This document shows, one piece after another, positions 5,985 to 7,212 of a DNA stretch of 7,212 nt. The DNA comes from Dehalococcoidia bacterium (GTDB lineage: Bacteria > Chloroflexota > Dehalococcoidia > E44-bin15). The notes beneath the pieces were generated by a model. It saw only the letters and a list, made by a program, of their open reading frames with translations, made no database searches and had not been told where the DNA came from. Positions within the stretch are counted from its first letter, which is position 1; each line of letters opens with the position of its first letter. The stretch covers positions 1-7,212 of the forward strand of contig JAGMCC010000064.1 of NCBI GenBank assembly GCA_023129355.1, written 5' to 3'. The position numbers were made by a program, and so were the translations under genes.

Positions 5985-7121
5985 ATGGACCTAGGATTTA
6001 GTGAAGAACAGGAGATGCTGCGCAAGACAGCACGCGATTTTCTAGAGACGGAATGCCCCACCTCGCTGGTCAAGGAGATGGCCGAGGATGAGCAGGGCTA
6101 TACTTCAGAGCTTTGGAGCAAGATGGCGGAATTGGGGTGGATGGGGCTGGCCCTCCCCGAGGAATACGACGGCATGGGGATGAGCTTCCTTGATCTGGCG
6201 GTGCTCCTTGAGGAGATGGGGCGCGCTTGCCTCCCCGGTCCCTTCTTCTCCACGGTGGTGCTCGGAGGGCTCACCATCCTTGAGGCGGGAAATGAGGAGC
6301 AGAAAAAGGAGCTCCTGCCCAAAATAACCGCCGGGGAGACTATCCTCACCATGGCCCTGACCGAGCCCAGCGCCAGCTATGACCCGGCCTCTATCACGGT
6401 TAAAGCGGTTCCCGATAAGGATGACTATGTAATCAGTGGCACCAAGCTGTTTGTGGAGAATGCCCATATCGCCGACTATCTGATTTGCGTTACCAGGACC
6501 AAGGATGGCGCGGGCAAGGGTGAAGATGGGATCACCCTGTTCCTGGTGGATGGGAAAAGCCCCGGGATCACCACCACGCTGTTAAAGACCATAGCCGGCG
6601 ATAAGCAGTGCGAGGTTACCTTCGATAATGTCCGGGTGCCCCAGAAGAACATGCTTGGCGAGCAGGATAAGGGCTGGCCTGTAGTGGCGAAGATATTGCA
6701 GAAGGCCACGGTGGCCAAATGCGCCGAGATGATCGGTGGGGCGCAAGCGGCACTGGATATGAGCGTTGCCTATGCCAAGGAGCGGATCCAGTTTGGCCGA
6801 CCCATCGGCAGCTTCCAAGCGATCCAGCACCACTGCGCCAATATGGTGACCGATGTGGATGGCTCGCGGTTTATCACCTATCAGGCCGCCTGGATGGTCT
6901 CGGAGGGGCTGCCCGCCGCCATGGAGGTCTCCATGGCAAAGGCCTGGGTGAGCGAGGCCTACCGTCGCGTCACCCAGTTGGGGCATCAGATTCACGCGGG
7001 CATTGGCTTCTGCATGGACCACGATATGCCCCTCTATTTCAAGCGGGCCAAGGCGGCGGAGCCGACTTTCGGCAGTGCCGATTGGCACCGGGAGCTTGTG
7101 GCCAGGGAGCTGGGACTCTAA
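5985..7121 (+). CDS. Acyl-CoA dehydrogenase, small (FAD-binding, non-catalytic) subunit of ChsE-like enzyme, pair 2 (B2)
   Basis: This 378-residue paralogue of B1 is about 61% identical over its whole length with one single-residue gap. It opens MDLGFSEEQEML and keeps PEEYDGMGMS (58-67), ALTEPSASY (124-132), FDNVRVP (213-219) and ERIQFGRPIGSFQAIQ (266-281), the FAD-contacting segment. The catalytic positions are again empty: A241 where the large subunits have Glu (and Q239 where B1 has a nearby Glu), and G363 in PTFGSA at the MCAD-type position. The protein is therefore unlikely to be active alone and should complete the FAD site of A2. TAA is followed at once by an in-frame TAG (7122-7124). 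Isoleucine codons are 12 ATC, 3 ATT, 3 ATA, in contrast to B1 (9, 1, 10). Cross-pairing with A1 is possible given the similarity to B1; the pairing with A2 is inferred from gene order. Confidence 0.9.
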   Translation: MDLGFSEEQEMLRKTARDFLETECPTSLVKEMAEDEQGYTSELWSKMAELGWMGLALPEEYDGMGMSFLDLAVLLEEMGRACLPGPFFSTVVLGGLTILEAGNEEQKKELLPKITAGETILTMALTEPSASYDPASITVKAVPDKDDYVISGTKLFVENAHIADYLICVTRTKDGAGKGEDGITLFLVDGKSPGITTTLLKTIAGDKQCEVTFDNVRVPQKNMLGEQDKGWPVVAKILQKATVAKCAEMIGGAQAALDMSVAYAKERIQFGRPIGSFQAIQHHCANMVTDVDGSRFITYQAAWMVSEGLPAAMEVSMAKAWVSEAYRRVTQLGHQIHAGIGFCMDHDMPLYFKRAKAAEPTFGSADWHRELVARELGL

Positions 7122-7136
7122 TAGAGCGTTCAGAAT

Positions 7137-7176
7137 GGGTGTCCCCCTGTCTAACCTCTAATGGCGAGGGGATCCC
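7137..7176 (+). terminator. Possible weak stem-loop after the last gene
   Basis: GGG..TCCCC at 7137-7146 can pair with GGGGA.CCC at 7168-7176, giving a 3 + 5 bp stem with a small internal loop and a loop of about 21 bases. There is no T tract after it, and it overlaps the palindrome that follows by two bases, so the two structures would compete. It could end the cluster's transcript, but the support is thin. Confidence 0.25.
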
Positions 7177-7207
7177 GTTCGTGGTGAGCTTGTCGAACCA
7201 TGAACGG
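7175..7207. repeat. REP-like imperfect palindrome
   Basis: CCGTTCGTGGT (7175-7185) pairs with ACCATGAACGG (7197-7207) over 11 bp with a single G-T pair, around the 11-base loop GAGCTTGTCGA. The GAGCTTGTCGAACC core resembles dispersed intergenic palindromes often met in environmental bacterial genomes; this recollection cannot be checked here, and only one copy is in the window. The position, 50-odd bases after the last stop codon, suits an intergenic repeat that may also act as a transcription-end or mRNA-stabilising structure. Confidence 0.6.
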
Positions 7208-7212
7208 CCCTT

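Noticed and set aside
6582..7088. A 168-codon minus-strand frame inside B2.
   Set aside because: Antisense to conserved FAD-binding and C-terminal segments of B2, with no ribosome binding site or family resemblance noticed.

Overview
The window looks like one plus-strand gene cluster for acyl-CoA catabolism from a bacterium of moderately high GC. All six genes read left to right with short gaps, and no RNA gene, mobile element or CRISPR array was seen. Heavy use of ATA and AGG codons next to GC-rich codons, the fusion of an HMG-CoA-synthase-like protein to a DUF35 domain, and the many acyl-CoA dehydrogenases recall Chloroflexota (Dehalococcoidia/SAR202-like) metagenome bins. This assignment is a guess from general resemblance; no taxonomic marker is present.

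Layout. Positions 3-575 hold the end of a protein whose start lies outside the window: the tail of a probable HMG-CoA-synthase-like thiolase-fold domain followed by a DUF35 zinc ribbon and OB fold. Twelve bases later comes an SCP2/SCP-x-type thiolase (588-1775). A stand-alone Lrp/AsnC ligand-binding (RAM) domain protein follows (1814-2065). The rest is two consecutive pairs of acyl-CoA dehydrogenase genes, each a large subunit followed by a small subunit: A1 (2134-3330) with B1 (3512-4645), then A2 (4695-5876) with B2 (5985-7121). The last 91 bases contain an imperfect palindrome of REP-like type.

How the genes may work together. In both pairs the large subunit keeps a Glu in an ERS motif (E248, E246), where isovaleryl-CoA-dehydrogenase-like and ChsE-like enzymes place the catalytic base. 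Both small subunits have Ala there and Gly at the alternative MCAD-type position, but they keep the RxQ(F/Y)G and FQ FAD-binding motifs that the large subunits lack. This is the division of labour known from the mycobacterial ChsE (FadE26-FadE27, FadE28-FadE29) alpha2beta2 enzymes, which act on bulky steroid side-chain CoA esters. The cluster therefore probably encodes two heteromeric dehydrogenases with different substrates, plus a thiolase and a DUF35 protein that may form a complex for C-C bond cleavage or formation. The substrate (steroid-like, branched or other bulky acyl-CoA) cannot be read from the sequence.

The gaps before B1 and B2 share a conserved block of about 100 bases ending in tandem AGTTCGAAAA-like units and a strong ribosome binding site. 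This shows that the whole A-gap-B unit is duplicated. The small subunits are about 61% identical by hand count and the large subunits visibly less. The second pair uses far fewer ATA isoleucine codons than the first pair and the thiolase, so the two copies have had different histories.
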